A stretch of 64,000 nucleotides of DNA from Roseovarius sp. MMSF_3350 (GTDB lineage Bacteria > Pseudomonadota > Alphaproteobacteria > Rhodobacterales > Rhodobacteraceae), in assembly GCF_030733425.1 (NCBI RefSeq), contig NZ_JASHIZ010000007.1, forward strand, positions 62,001 to 126,000. The letters run 5' to 3'. Under the pieces are notes generated by a model. It saw only the letters and a program-made list of their open reading frames with translations, ran no database searches and was not told the origin of the DNA. Shown here one piece after another: positions 56,626 through 64,000 of this stretch (its first letter is position 1; each line of letters starts with the position of its first letter). Both the position numbers and the translations under genes were made by a program.

Positions 56626-57838
56626 ACTCCTCGGCGTCCTGGACCGCCGCGGCCTTGAGGTTCGACAGAAACTCGGGGTCGGCGGCATGGACGCGGCTCC
56701 ATGTCGGGATGAAGGGTGTGGCCTGCGGGTTTTCCAGGAAAACGGTGCCGGCGCGAATGATGTTCTCGGCGAAAAGCTCGACCGATTTTTCCTCCTTGTG
56801 CCGATCCACCGTCAGCCCGTTCATCTTGGCATCGGCGTAATAGCTTTCCAGCAGGTCCAGCGCGATGCGGTAATAGGTGGCCTTGAGCGTGCGGAAGAGG
56901 TTGGGGGTGAATACCGTGCCGTCCGAGGCGAGCTTGCGGAAGATCGCCTTGCAGATATCCGTCGACATCCGGCTGAGGCCTTTCGAGGCGTCCTCGGGCG
57001 ACAGGTCCTGGTGCTTGTGGTCGTAGGCGTCCGAAATCTCGACCTGGCAGACCGATTGCGGCGCCAGGTTGCGCCATGCCTCGGACAGCACGCCGATCTC
57101 CAGCCCCCAGTCCGAGGGCACCCGCAGGTCGGGCAGCATCGCCGTGCGCATGGCGAACTCTCCCGACAGCGGATAGCGGAAGCTGCGCAGGTAATCGAGA
57201 TAGTCGCGGTCGCCGATCACCTTCTTCAGCGCGATCAAGAGCGGGCTGACCAGCAGGCGCGTCACGCGGCCGTTCAGCTTGGTACCATCGACGCGCGGGT
57301 AGTATCCCTTCACCATCTGATAGCGAAAGCCCGGGTGTGCTGCCGGATAGACCAGCCGGGCCAGAAGCTCTCGGTCATAGGTCAGGATGTCGCAATCGTG
57401 CAGCGCCATCACGGAGGTGTCGGCACAGGCGATCAAGTAGCCCATGCAGGTCCAGACGTTCTTGCCCTTGCCCGGCTCCTCGGGCGCGATGCCCTTTTCC
57501 TCCAGCCGGGCGCCGAGGGCCTTCATCCGGGGGCTGTCGTTCCATAGGACCATGTGCTGCTGCGGCAGGCGGCCGAAGAATTCAATGGCGTGCCGGTATT
57601 GCGCCTCGTCGGCCTGGTCCAGCCCGATGATGATCCGGTGCAGGTAGGGCACCTGGGTCAACTCGTCGATGATATGCTCCAGCGCGGGGCCTTCCAGCTC
57701 GGAATACAGGCTGGGCAGGACCAGCGAAATCTTGCGGGTCTCGGCAAAGGCGGTCAGCTCGTAGGTCAGGTCATCAAGACTGCGGGTCCGCAGGTTGTGC
57801 AGGGTCGTGATGTTTCCGTTCTGGTGAAAATCAGCCAT
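56618..57838 (-). CDS. gpgS: Glucosyl-3-phosphoglycerate synthase
   Basis: A 406-residue GT81-type glycosyltransferase that joins glucose from a nucleotide sugar to 3-phosphoglycerate. It shows ISLVLPSLYSELEG (first strand), IIIGLDQADEAQ, GKGKNVWTCMGYL, the DxD-type metal motif in MALHDCDILTYDR (DCD), FRYQMVKGYYPRV and LPSDWGLEIGVLSE-like text (RVPSDWGLEIGVLSEAW). Length agrees with bacterial GpgS of this branch. Its start overlaps the end of the phosphatase gene by 8 bp, so they form one operon making glucosylglycerate. Confidence 0.87.
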   Translation of the reverse strand: MADFHQNGNITTLHNLRTRSLDDLTYELTAFAETRKISLVLPSLYSELEGPALEHIIDELTQVPYLHRIIIGLDQADEAQYRHAIEFFGRLPQQHMVLWNDSPRMKALGARLEEKGIAPEEPGKGKNVWTCMGYLIACADTSVMALHDCDILTYDRELLARLVYPAAHPGFRYQMVKGYYPRVDGTKLNGRVTRLLVSPLLIALKKVIGDRDYLDYLRSFRYPLSGEFAMRTAMLPDLRVPSDWGLEIGVLSEAWRNLAPQSVCQVEISDAYDHKHQDLSPEDASKGLSRMSTDICKAIFRKLASDGTVFTPNLFRTLKATYYRIALDLLESYYADAKMNGLTVDRHKEEKSVELFAENIIRAGTVFLENPQATPFIPTWSRVHAADPEFLSNLKAAAVQDAEEFS

Positions 57839-58640
57839 CTGGTCTGGGGTCTTTCGTGGTTGTTATCTCATCCATGATCGCGTTTACCGCTTCGGCCCAT
57901 CCGGTTGGGCCCTCCGCCGTGGTTCGCAGGATACGCCGGCTCGTGCTGACTGCGTCGTCCTCGCCGGCAAGCGGCGGAACACCCGGCGAGGCGGAATTGG
58001 CCACCACCACGCAGATATCGGCCCGTTCCAGCATCGCCACGTCGTTCGGTGCATCCCCCAACGCCACCGTACGGGCAGGGCGGTAACGGTCGACCACCTC
58101 TGCCATGCGGTCCGCCTTGGTGCCGCCAAACGAGAGCGTCAGGAAACGCCCGCCCTGCTGTAGGGTCAGTCCGGCGTCCTGTGCGGCGGCGACGAATGCG
58201 TCGCGGTCGGCATCCGCTCCGGTCCAGAGACCGGGTTCGCTGAACTGCCGCGCCTGCGCGTGCGCCGCGGCCTCGGGCGACAGGTCGGTATGGTCCGCGA
58301 TGTCCTGGGGCGTCATGTCGCCAAACCCGGTAAAACCTTGCGGCAAACGCGCAATCGCGGCGCGGAGTTCCCGGTATGTCTGCGCGCCCTCCGTGCCATC
58401 CGCCCCCGGTTCGAGGATTCCGCCGCCGTTTTCCACGATGGCGGGCCAGTCGCCCAGCCCCATCGCGTCGCGCAGGGGCACGATCTCGGCGGCGGTCTTG
58501 CTGCTGGCCAGGATCACGCCACAGCCCGCGAGCTTCAGCCGCTCCAGCGTCTGCGCGGCGGGTTGCCACGCATAGGTCCGGTGGTCCAGCAGCGTGCCGT
58601 CAAGATCGGAGAACACGAGAAGGCGGGGGCCTAGGGTCAT
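57831..58640 (-). CDS. Mannosyl/glucosyl-3-phosphoglycerate phosphatase (HAD-IIB)
   Basis: A 269-residue HAD-superfamily phosphatase of the MPGP family. Motif I is VFSDLDGTLLD (about 9-19), motif II sits in GVILASSKTAAEI, and motifs III/IV read GGTKADRMAEV and TVALGDAPNDVAML, with the IIB-type cap between. It removes phosphate from glucosyl-3-phosphoglycerate made by the next gene, giving glucosylglycerate. In this family some members accept both mannosyl and glucosyl substrates; the gpgS partner makes the glucosyl form likely. Confidence 0.87.
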   Translation of the reverse strand: MTLGPRLLVFSDLDGTLLDHRTYAWQPAAQTLERLKLAGCGVILASSKTAAEIVPLRDAMGLGDWPAIVENGGGILEPGADGTEGAQTYRELRAAIARLPQGFTGFGDMTPQDIADHTDLSPEAAAHAQARQFSEPGLWTGADADRDAFVAAAQDAGLTLQQGGRFLTLSFGGTKADRMAEVVDRYRPARTVALGDAPNDVAMLERADICVVVANSASPGVPPLAGEDDAVSTSRRILRTTAEGPTGWAEAVNAIMDEITTTKDPRPDG

Positions 58641-58808
58641 TCCCCGACACTAGACCACAACTTCCGGCAAGGCGACTGCGGAACGCAACGCGCAGCCGCG
58701 AAATACCGGCGTCGCTCCTTTTCCGGGCGGAGCGTCACCGACATTCGCTTGAAGCGGGCGCGATTGCGCTACAACATGCCGGCAGCAAGAGGAAATCGCG
58801 GGGCGGCC

Positions 58809-60443
58809 ATGGCGGGGAAACGCGCAACGAAAATCGCCGTCGTCGGCTTTGGCCCGCGCGGCCTCGGCGCGCTGGAGGCATTGGCCGAGCAGGCGGCGTC
58901 CGATGCGATGGCGCTCAATGTCGATCTGTTCGAGCCCGCGTTTCCGCCCGGTGCCGGCCCCAATTTCGACCCTGACGAAAGCCCGGTCTGCCAGTTGAAC
59001 ATACCCATGCGCGACATCGACATCCGCCCGCCGCGCGGCTCGCGCTGCGGTGCTTTCGCCGACTGGCTGACCCCCGCGCCGGGACCGGACATGTTTCCGC
59101 GCCGCCGCGATCTTGGGCGCTACCTTGCGGCGCGCTATGACGACCTGCGCCGCGACGGGGGGCTGGCGCTGCGCCATGACACCGCGGCGATCGACAGCGT
59201 AGAGCGTGGCGGGGACGGTTGGATGCTGCGCCGTGGCCCGCAAAGCTTTGGCCCCTATGACGAGGTTCTCCTGACCCTAGGTCAGCCTGCGGTCGCCCCG
59301 GACGAGCAGCTTGGCGAGTGGCAAACCCACGCCGCCGAAACGGGCGCCGTGTTGCGGCAGGCCTATCCGGCTTGGAAACTGCAACGCGACGCCGCCGGAT
59401 GGACCGGACAGACAGTGGCGATCCGGGGCCTTGCCCTGTCGGCCTTCGACGTGATCCGGCTGCTGACACTGGGGCAGGGCGGGCGGTTCAAGAACGGACG
59501 CTACATAAATTCGGGTTCGGAGCCGGGTCTTCTGGTGCCGTTCTCGCTGGAAGGGCTGCCGCCGTTCCCCAAGCCCGAGACGGCGGCGCTCGATGCACGG
59601 TTCGAGCCGACCGAGGCGGAAACCGACGCCTTCGCCCGCGCCATCTCGTCCGCGTCCGAAGCCACGCCCGACGTCGCGCGGGCGCAGGTCTCCGGTGCGC
59701 TTCTGGCTGCTGTCCGCCGGGTGCTGGACGAAATCGGCGACGCCTCCGACGATGCCGCCGATTGGCTCGACCGCGAATGGGATGACCCCGGTTCGCAGGA
59801 AACCGGCCCTGCGACCCGCGCTCTCGACGCCGGGATCGCCATGGCCGAGGGCCGCGTTGCGCCGTCTGCCGGCTATGTCTTCGGACAGGTCTGGCGCAAG
59901 TGGCAGAACGCCCTGCGCCGAGGCTACAACCTCGCGAGCACACCGCCCGAGACCGCCCGCATGCTGGTGGCTTTCGACGAAGGACTGAAGCGATATTCCT
60001 ACGGCCCGCCCGTCTCGGCCAGCCGCGAACTGGCGGCGCTGGTCGCGGCGGGCGTGGTGACGCTCGACTTTACCGCCGATCCCGTCATTTCGATGACCGG
60101 GACCGGCTGGACGCTTGCCGCCAATGGCGCTGGCGTCGAGGCCGATGTCATGGTGGACGGGGTGTTGCCCTCGCCCGATCTGTCGCAAGTCCGCACGCCG
60201 CTGATTACCGGGTTGATCGCGCAGGGTCGGCTGTGTGCGATATCCGACGGGTTGGCCGCGAATGTGGTCGCGGACGGGCAGTTACTGGATAGGGATGGCC
60301 ATATCGTCCCCGGTCTGGGGTTTCTTGGCCGGCTGGCGCTGGGCAGTGTCATCGCGGCCGATTCGCTGCACGACTGTTTCGGCCAGGCCTCGGTGCGCTG
60401 GGCCCGGGGCGTGATCGCGCGTAACATGCAGCGCCGGAATTAG
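58809..60443 (+). CDS. FAD/NAD(P)-binding protein (PF13454-type)
   Basis: A 544-residue protein with the FAD_NAD_binding_9 type start: KIAVVGFGPRGLGALEALAEQA (about 6-27), then QLNIPMRDIDIRPP and a second dinucleotide-like motif (TVAIRGLALSAFDVIRLLT, about 205-223). A C-terminal part closes with GLGFLGRLALGSVIAADSLHDCFG. The family occurs near diverse biosynthetic genes and is largely uncharacterised. ATG 58809 is preferred; ATGs at 58776 and 58749 lie in frame without a good SD. It is divergent from the phosphatase gene. Confidence 0.8.
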   Translation: MAGKRATKIAVVGFGPRGLGALEALAEQAASDAMALNVDLFEPAFPPGAGPNFDPDESPVCQLNIPMRDIDIRPPRGSRCGAFADWLTPAPGPDMFPRRRDLGRYLAARYDDLRRDGGLALRHDTAAIDSVERGGDGWMLRRGPQSFGPYDEVLLTLGQPAVAPDEQLGEWQTHAAETGAVLRQAYPAWKLQRDAAGWTGQTVAIRGLALSAFDVIRLLTLGQGGRFKNGRYINSGSEPGLLVPFSLEGLPPFPKPETAALDARFEPTEAETDAFARAISSASEATPDVARAQVSGALLAAVRRVLDEIGDASDDAADWLDREWDDPGSQETGPATRALDAGIAMAEGRVAPSAGYVFGQVWRKWQNALRRGYNLASTPPETARMLVAFDEGLKRYSYGPPVSASRELAALVAAGVVTLDFTADPVISMTGTGWTLAANGAGVEADVMVDGVLPSPDLSQVRTPLITGLIAQGRLCAISDGLAANVVADGQLLDRDGHIVPGLGFLGRLALGSVIAADSLHDCFGQASVRWARGVIARNMQRRN

Positions 60444-60590
60444 TGGCAGCACCCTTATATTGCCAGCGGATCGGCGCCCATTGCAGGGAAATGGGTTGAT
60501 CATGGTTTCATCCGGTCTACAGTGGGAGTGTATGTGTGTGCTTGCGCAACGCTTGCGCATGCCGGTCGAACAAGTAACGAGGCGAATGAA

Positions 60591-60923
60591 ATGAAGAAAT
60601 TCCTAGCAACAACATGCGCAATCGCCTTTGGTGCGATGATGCCCATCCAGGCCACGGCGCAGGTCGCTCCGGTTCAGGACGGCCCGCCTATTGCCGCGGG
60701 CGAATCCGCCTTGGCGTATGCAGCACGCGTAAACGCCTGTGGCGGCGCCGAACTTCTTGGCGCGACCTTCGCACAGGGCGGCACCCTTGTGCAGGCGCGT
60801 TGTGCAAGTGCCGGTCTCGGCATGGGCCCAGGCCCGGCCGCAGCCGCCGCCGCAGCCGCTGGCGCGGGTGCACTGCTGATTATCGCCCTTGACGGCTCCA
60901 GCAGCACCACGACCTCGCAGTAA
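60591..60923 (+). CDS. Small secreted Ala/Gly-rich protein
   Basis: A 110-residue protein: signal peptide (about 1-24, KKFLATTCAIAFGAMMPIQATAQ), a short soluble part with two Cys (VNACGGAELL and VQARCASAG), then a Gly/Pro/Ala run (about 78-95) leading into a hydrophobic helix (AAGAGALLIIALDG) and a Ser/Thr tail. I do not recognise a family. The SD GAGG, the signal peptide and a strong terminator right after it mark a real single gene. Confidence 0.72.
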   Translation: MKKFLATTCAIAFGAMMPIQATAQVAPVQDGPPIAAGESALAYAARVNACGGAELLGATFAQGGTLVQARCASAGLGMGPGPAAAAAAAAGAGALLIIALDGSSSTTTSQ

Positions 60924-60943
60924 GGCGACTGAATCAACGAAAG

Positions 60944-60979
60944 AAGGCCGGCACTCCAATACGAAGTGCCGGCCTTTTT
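60944..60979 (+). terminator. Rho-independent terminator
   Basis: A perfect 12-bp stem (AAGGCCGGCACT/AGTGCCGGCCTT) around 9 bases followed by TTT and C. It ends the small secreted protein gene. Confidence 0.9.
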
Positions 60980-61053
60980 CATGTCTACGATGATAATCGC
61001 GCTTTCGGGAGAAGAGTGGGAGGCTGAGTTGCAGCCTGCCACCCCAGATTTGT

Positions 61054-62568
61054 CTACTCGGCGACCTTCACCGGCGTATCGTCGGTCACCGGCAGCGACG
61101 GCTCGCCGTGATTACCGGTCTCCAACGCCCTGCGGACGCCAGCCTCGTACTCGGGATGCACTTTCTTCAGGACTGACAGCCAGCGCTCCTTGACCGGCTC
61201 CGACACAGGCGCCATGCCGCCCGCCATGTTCTTGTGCAGGCGGTCTCGCTCTTCATCGCTCAGCACCTCGGCGTAGAGCTTGCGGGGTTGCACGTAATCG
61301 ACCTCGCTTTCCACCTGCTTGAACCGGCCCACCACGGCTTCGGGGTCAATCCGCAAGGGCGGTTCCTCGGCGCTTTCGTCGGCGACGGGGCCGTCGTACT
61401 GGTTCGGCTCGTAATAGGCGTTCGGATTGCCGAAATCATTGGTGAAGAACCGCATAGCGCCGTCCTTGTGGTAATGGTTCACCTTGGCCTGTTTTGGCGC
61501 GTTGGCCGGCAGCATCTCGTAATGCGTGCCCAGCCGGTAGCGATGGGCGTCGGCATAGGCGAACAGCCGTGCCTGCAACATCTTGTCGGGTGAAAAGCCG
61601 ATGCCGGGCACCACGTTGTTCGGGCTGTAGGCCGCATTCTCGACCAGTTGGAAATAGTTCTCCGGGAAAGTGTGCATTTCCAGCTCGCCCACCTCGATCA
61701 GCGGGAAGTCGCCATGGGGCCAGACCTTCGTCAGGTCGAACGGATTGAACTCCGTCTCCAGCGCTTGTTCCTCGGTCATCACCTGGATGAACAGCGTCCA
61801 CTTGGGATGCTTGCCGTCCTCGATCATGTGCCACAGCTCTTCCTGATAGCTTTCGCGCGTGTGCCCGATGATCTCGGCAGCTTTGGCATCCGACAATGTT
61901 TCGTGACCCTGGTGGGTGCGGAAATGGAACTTCACCCAGTGCCGCTCGCCCATGTCGTTCCACATAGAGTAGGTGTGGCTGCCGTAGCCGTTCATGTGCG
62001 CCGGGCTGCGCGGAATGCCGCGATCTGACATCAGGATCGTCACCTGGTGGACACTTTCGGGCTGACCCGCCCAGAAGTCGAACATCGCCTCGGGCGAGCG
62101 CAGGTTGGTCTTGGGGTGGCGCTTCTGCGTGCGGATGAAGTCGGGAAACTTGAACGCGTCGCGGACAAAGAAGATGGGGGTATTGTTGCCCACCATGTCC
62201 CAGTTCCCGTCCTCGGTATAGAATTTCAGCGAGAACCCCCGCACGTCACGTTCGGCATCCGCCGCACCGCTTTCGCCGGCAACGGTGGACCAGCGAGACA
62301 GCACCTCGGTCTGCTTGCCGACCTCTGAAAAAAGTTTGGCGCACGTGTAGCGCGTGATGTCCTTCGTCACTGTGAAGGTGCCCTGCAGCCCCCAGCCCTT
62401 GGCGTGCACCACACGCTCGGGGATGCGCTCGCGGTTCTGGTGCGCGAGCTTTTCGATCAGCTGGTGGTCCTCCAGCATCACGGGACCCCGCGCACCGGCG
62501 GTGCGCGAGGTCTCGTTCGTGGTGTAGGGGCTGCCGGAGGTGGTGGTCAGTGTCGGTTTCTTTTTCAT
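61054..62568 (-). CDS. Catalase
   Basis: A 504-residue monofunctional haem catalase. The distal His is in [15 protein letters not shown] (His55), the distal Asn in [14 protein letters not shown], and the proximal Tyr in [33 protein letters not shown] and the N-terminal [18 protein letters not shown] are typical of the small-subunit clade. ATG 62568 has only a weak SD; an ATG at 62601 would overlap the preceding gene's leader. It follows a semialdehyde dehydrogenase gene by 43 bases on the same strand, so the two may be cotranscribed. Confidence 0.95.
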   Translation of the reverse strand: MKKKPTLTTTSGSPYTTNETSRTAGARGPVMLEDHQLIEKLAHQNRERIPERVVHAKGWGLQGTFTVTKDITRYTCAKLFSEVGKQTEVLSRWSTVAGESGAADAERDVRGFSLKFYTEDGNWDMVGNNTPIFFVRDAFKFPDFIRTQKRHPKTNLRSPEAMFDFWAGQPESVHQVTILMSDRGIPRSPAHMNGYGSHTYSMWNDMGERHWVKFHFRTHQGHETLSDAKAAEIIGHTRESYQEELWHMIEDGKHPKWTLFIQVMTEEQALETEFNPFDLTKVWPHGDFPLIEVGELEMHTFPENYFQLVENAAYSPNNVVPGIGFSPDKMLQARLFAYADAHRYRLGTHYEMLPANAPKQAKVNHYHKDGAMRFFTNDFGNPNAYYEPNQYDGPVADESAEEPPLRIDPEAVVGRFKQVESEVDYVQPRKLYAEVLSDEERDRLHKNMAGGMAPVSEPVKERWLSVLKKVHPEYEAGVRRALETGNHGEPSLPVTDDTPVKVAE

Positions 62569-62611
62569 GGCTACGCTTTCTGTCTCGTATCGAATGGGCA
62601 TGGGGGCTGGA

Positions 62612-63985
62612 TCAATCCAGCCAGATGCCTTTGATGTTCACGAACTCCCGCACGCCGAAGCCGCCATGCTCTCGACCATACCCGGAGTCCTTGACGCCGC
62701 CGAAGGGCATGTTCGGGTGCGCGGCACCAAAGCTGTTGATCCGCACCATCCCGGTGTCGAAGTACTTCTTCGCCATCTCGGTGGCGCGCCCGGTATCCTT
62801 GGAAAAGATGCCGCCGCCCAGGCCATACCGGCTGTCATTGGCGATACGCATCGCGTCTTCGTCATCCTTGGCGCGGATGACCGAGGCCACGGGGCCGAAA
62901 ATCTCGTCGTCATAGGCGGGCATTCCGGGCGTGACATCGCCCAACACGGTCGCGGGATAGTACGCCCCATCGCGGTCGAACGCCTTGCCGCCGCACAGGA
63001 TCTTGGCGCCCTTCCTGACGCTGGCCTCGACCTGTTCGGCCACGGTATCCAATTGTTCCTGGCTGCTCATCGGGCCAAGCTCGGTGTCGTCGTCGCTTGG
63101 ATCGCCCACCTTGATCTTCTTCATCGCCGCGACGTAGGCGTCGACGAACTGGTCATAGACCTTGTCGCTGACGATGAACCGCTTTGCGTTCACGCAGGTC
63201 TGGCCGTTGTTGTAGAGCCGTCCCTGAACCGACAGCTTCACCGCCAGTTCCACGTCGGCGTCTTCCAGGACGAGGTAAGCGTCGTTCGAACCCAGTTCCA
63301 GAACGGTCTTCTTCAGCGCCTTGCTGGCGACCGAGCCGATATGGCTGCCAGCCGAATCCGAGCCGGTCATGGTGACACCGCGCACCTTGTCATGCTCGAT
63401 GATCTTGTCCGAGGTATCGTGATCGATCAGCAGAACGCGGAACAGGTTCTTGGGCAGACCCGCCTTGATGCAGATCTCACGCAGGCGCAACGCGCTGCCG
63501 GTGCAGATCGCGGCATGTTTCAGAACACAGCCATTGCCGGCCATCAAAGCTGCGGCCAGCACGCGCACGGGCTGATACATCGGGAAATTCCACGGCTGGA
63601 TCGAATAAACCACGCCGATCGGCTGATACGTCACCAAGCCCTTGTCGCCATTACCCAGGTCGCGCGTCTCGTCCTTGAGGTCTTCGGGCCCCTGCGCGGC
63701 GGTGTACTCGAAGATCTGCGCGCACAATTCGACCTCGTCCTCGCCGTCTTTCAGCAGCTTGCCCATCTCGCGGGTCATCAGCTGCGACAGCTCGGTCGTG
63801 TGTTCGCGCAGTTCGCTGGCAATCGCGTTCAGCACCGCACCGCGTTCCTCATGGGTCTTCTCGCGCCAGTCGAGGAAGGCCACGTGACACGCTTCCACGG
63901 CCTCGAAGGCCTCGGTTTCGCTCATGGTCTGGTAATCTGCGATCTTTTCGGCGGTGGCTGGATTGATGGTCTCGATCCTGGACAT
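62612..63985 (-). CDS. NAD(P)-dependent succinate-semialdehyde dehydrogenase-type enzyme
   Basis: A 457-residue aldehyde dehydrogenase of the short GabD/Sad type. [36 protein letters not shown] (general-base Glu) and [14 protein letters not shown] (nucleophile Cys) are present, as is the closing [17 protein letters not shown]. It should oxidise succinate semialdehyde or a related short aldehyde to the acid. Sequence cannot settle the substrate. Located upstream of catalase; its promoter lies near the right end of the window. Confidence 0.87.
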   Translation of the reverse strand: MSRIETINPATAEKIADYQTMSETEAFEAVEACHVAFLDWREKTHEERGAVLNAIASELREHTTELSQLMTREMGKLLKDGEDEVELCAQIFEYTAAQGPEDLKDETRDLGNGDKGLVTYQPIGVVYSIQPWNFPMYQPVRVLAAALMAGNGCVLKHAAICTGSALRLREICIKAGLPKNLFRVLLIDHDTSDKIIEHDKVRGVTMTGSDSAGSHIGSVASKALKKTVLELGSNDAYLVLEDADVELAVKLSVQGRLYNNGQTCVNAKRFIVSDKVYDQFVDAYVAAMKKIKVGDPSDDDTELGPMSSQEQLDTVAEQVEASVRKGAKILCGGKAFDRDGAYYPATVLGDVTPGMPAYDDEIFGPVASVIRAKDDEDAMRIANDSRYGLGGGIFSKDTGRATEMAKKYFDTGMVRINSFGAAHPNMPFGGVKDSGYGREHGGFGVREFVNIKGIWLD

Positions 63986-64000
63986 AACGACCTCTCGGTA

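Overview
The window is high-GC DNA from a chromosome, and it reads as one from a marine Alphaproteobacterium of the Rhodobacteraceae (Roseobacter group). The support is gene content: a form II aerobic CO-dehydrogenase-type cluster, a malate thiokinase / serine-glyoxylate aminotransferase locus, a ZapA/ZauP-like pair divergent from transketolase, a DUF5930-type M23 peptidase coupled to a bactofilin, an alphaproteobacterial LexA box (GTTC-N7-GTTC) before uvrA, and intergenic palindromes of a style I associate with this group. I cannot name the genus. I saw no rRNA, tRNA, CRISPR array, insertion sequence or prophage. Genes are dense, with many 4-bp ATGA-type overlaps.

Layout. 1-10164: molybdenum hydroxylase region: the end of coxE, a large Ala/Glu-rich OmpA protein, xdhC and a molybdopterin-binding protein, an ArsR/AHSA1 pair, then coxS, a glyoxalase-fold gene, coxL (form II) and coxM. 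10165-18108: HNH endonuclease, nitrilase-family hydrolase, DEAD-box helicase, a MerR/NTF2-like module with its own promoter, bactofilin + M23 peptidase, DUF455 protein + peroxiredoxin. 18216-31154: AsmA-like envelope protein with queA and a small membrane protein, MFS transporter, DUF924 protein, lipoamide dehydrogenase, methyltransferase, uvrA and small secreted proteins. 31347-40586: valine catabolism (acyl-CoA dehydrogenase, small membrane protein, 3-hydroxyisobutyryl-CoA hydrolase, mmsB; then mmsA with a divergent LysR gene), with an L,D-transpeptidase, a YbdK-type ligase and a nitronate monooxygenase between. 40647-48669: CBS protein, coaD, a 47-residue membrane microprotein, gap, DUF808 protein, PQQ sugar dehydrogenase, tkt and the zauP-like/zapA pair. 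48794-53704: serine-cycle genes mtkB, mtkA, a 75-residue protein, hydroxypyruvate reductase and sgaA. 53975-60443: an atypical LuxR regulator, a GH13_18 phosphorylase, glucosyl-3-phosphoglycerate synthase and phosphatase, and an FAD protein. 60591-63985: small secreted protein, catalase and a semialdehyde dehydrogenase.

How they fit together. The right half brings one-carbon/glyoxylate metabolism (serine + glyoxylate to hydroxypyruvate to glycerate; malate to malyl-CoA) next to a complete predicted cycle for the compatible solute glucosylglycerate: synthesis from 3-phosphoglycerate by GpgS/GpgP and phosphorolysis back to glucose 1-phosphate and glycerate. A LuxR-type regulator whose receiver domain has lost its phosphorylation residues lies between the two sets. 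Other points worth a second look: a repeat element present twice with compensatory changes in its stem, clustered perfect palindromes at three places, a stem that hides the Shine-Dalgarno sequence of an RcnB-like gene, and several unannotated small proteins.
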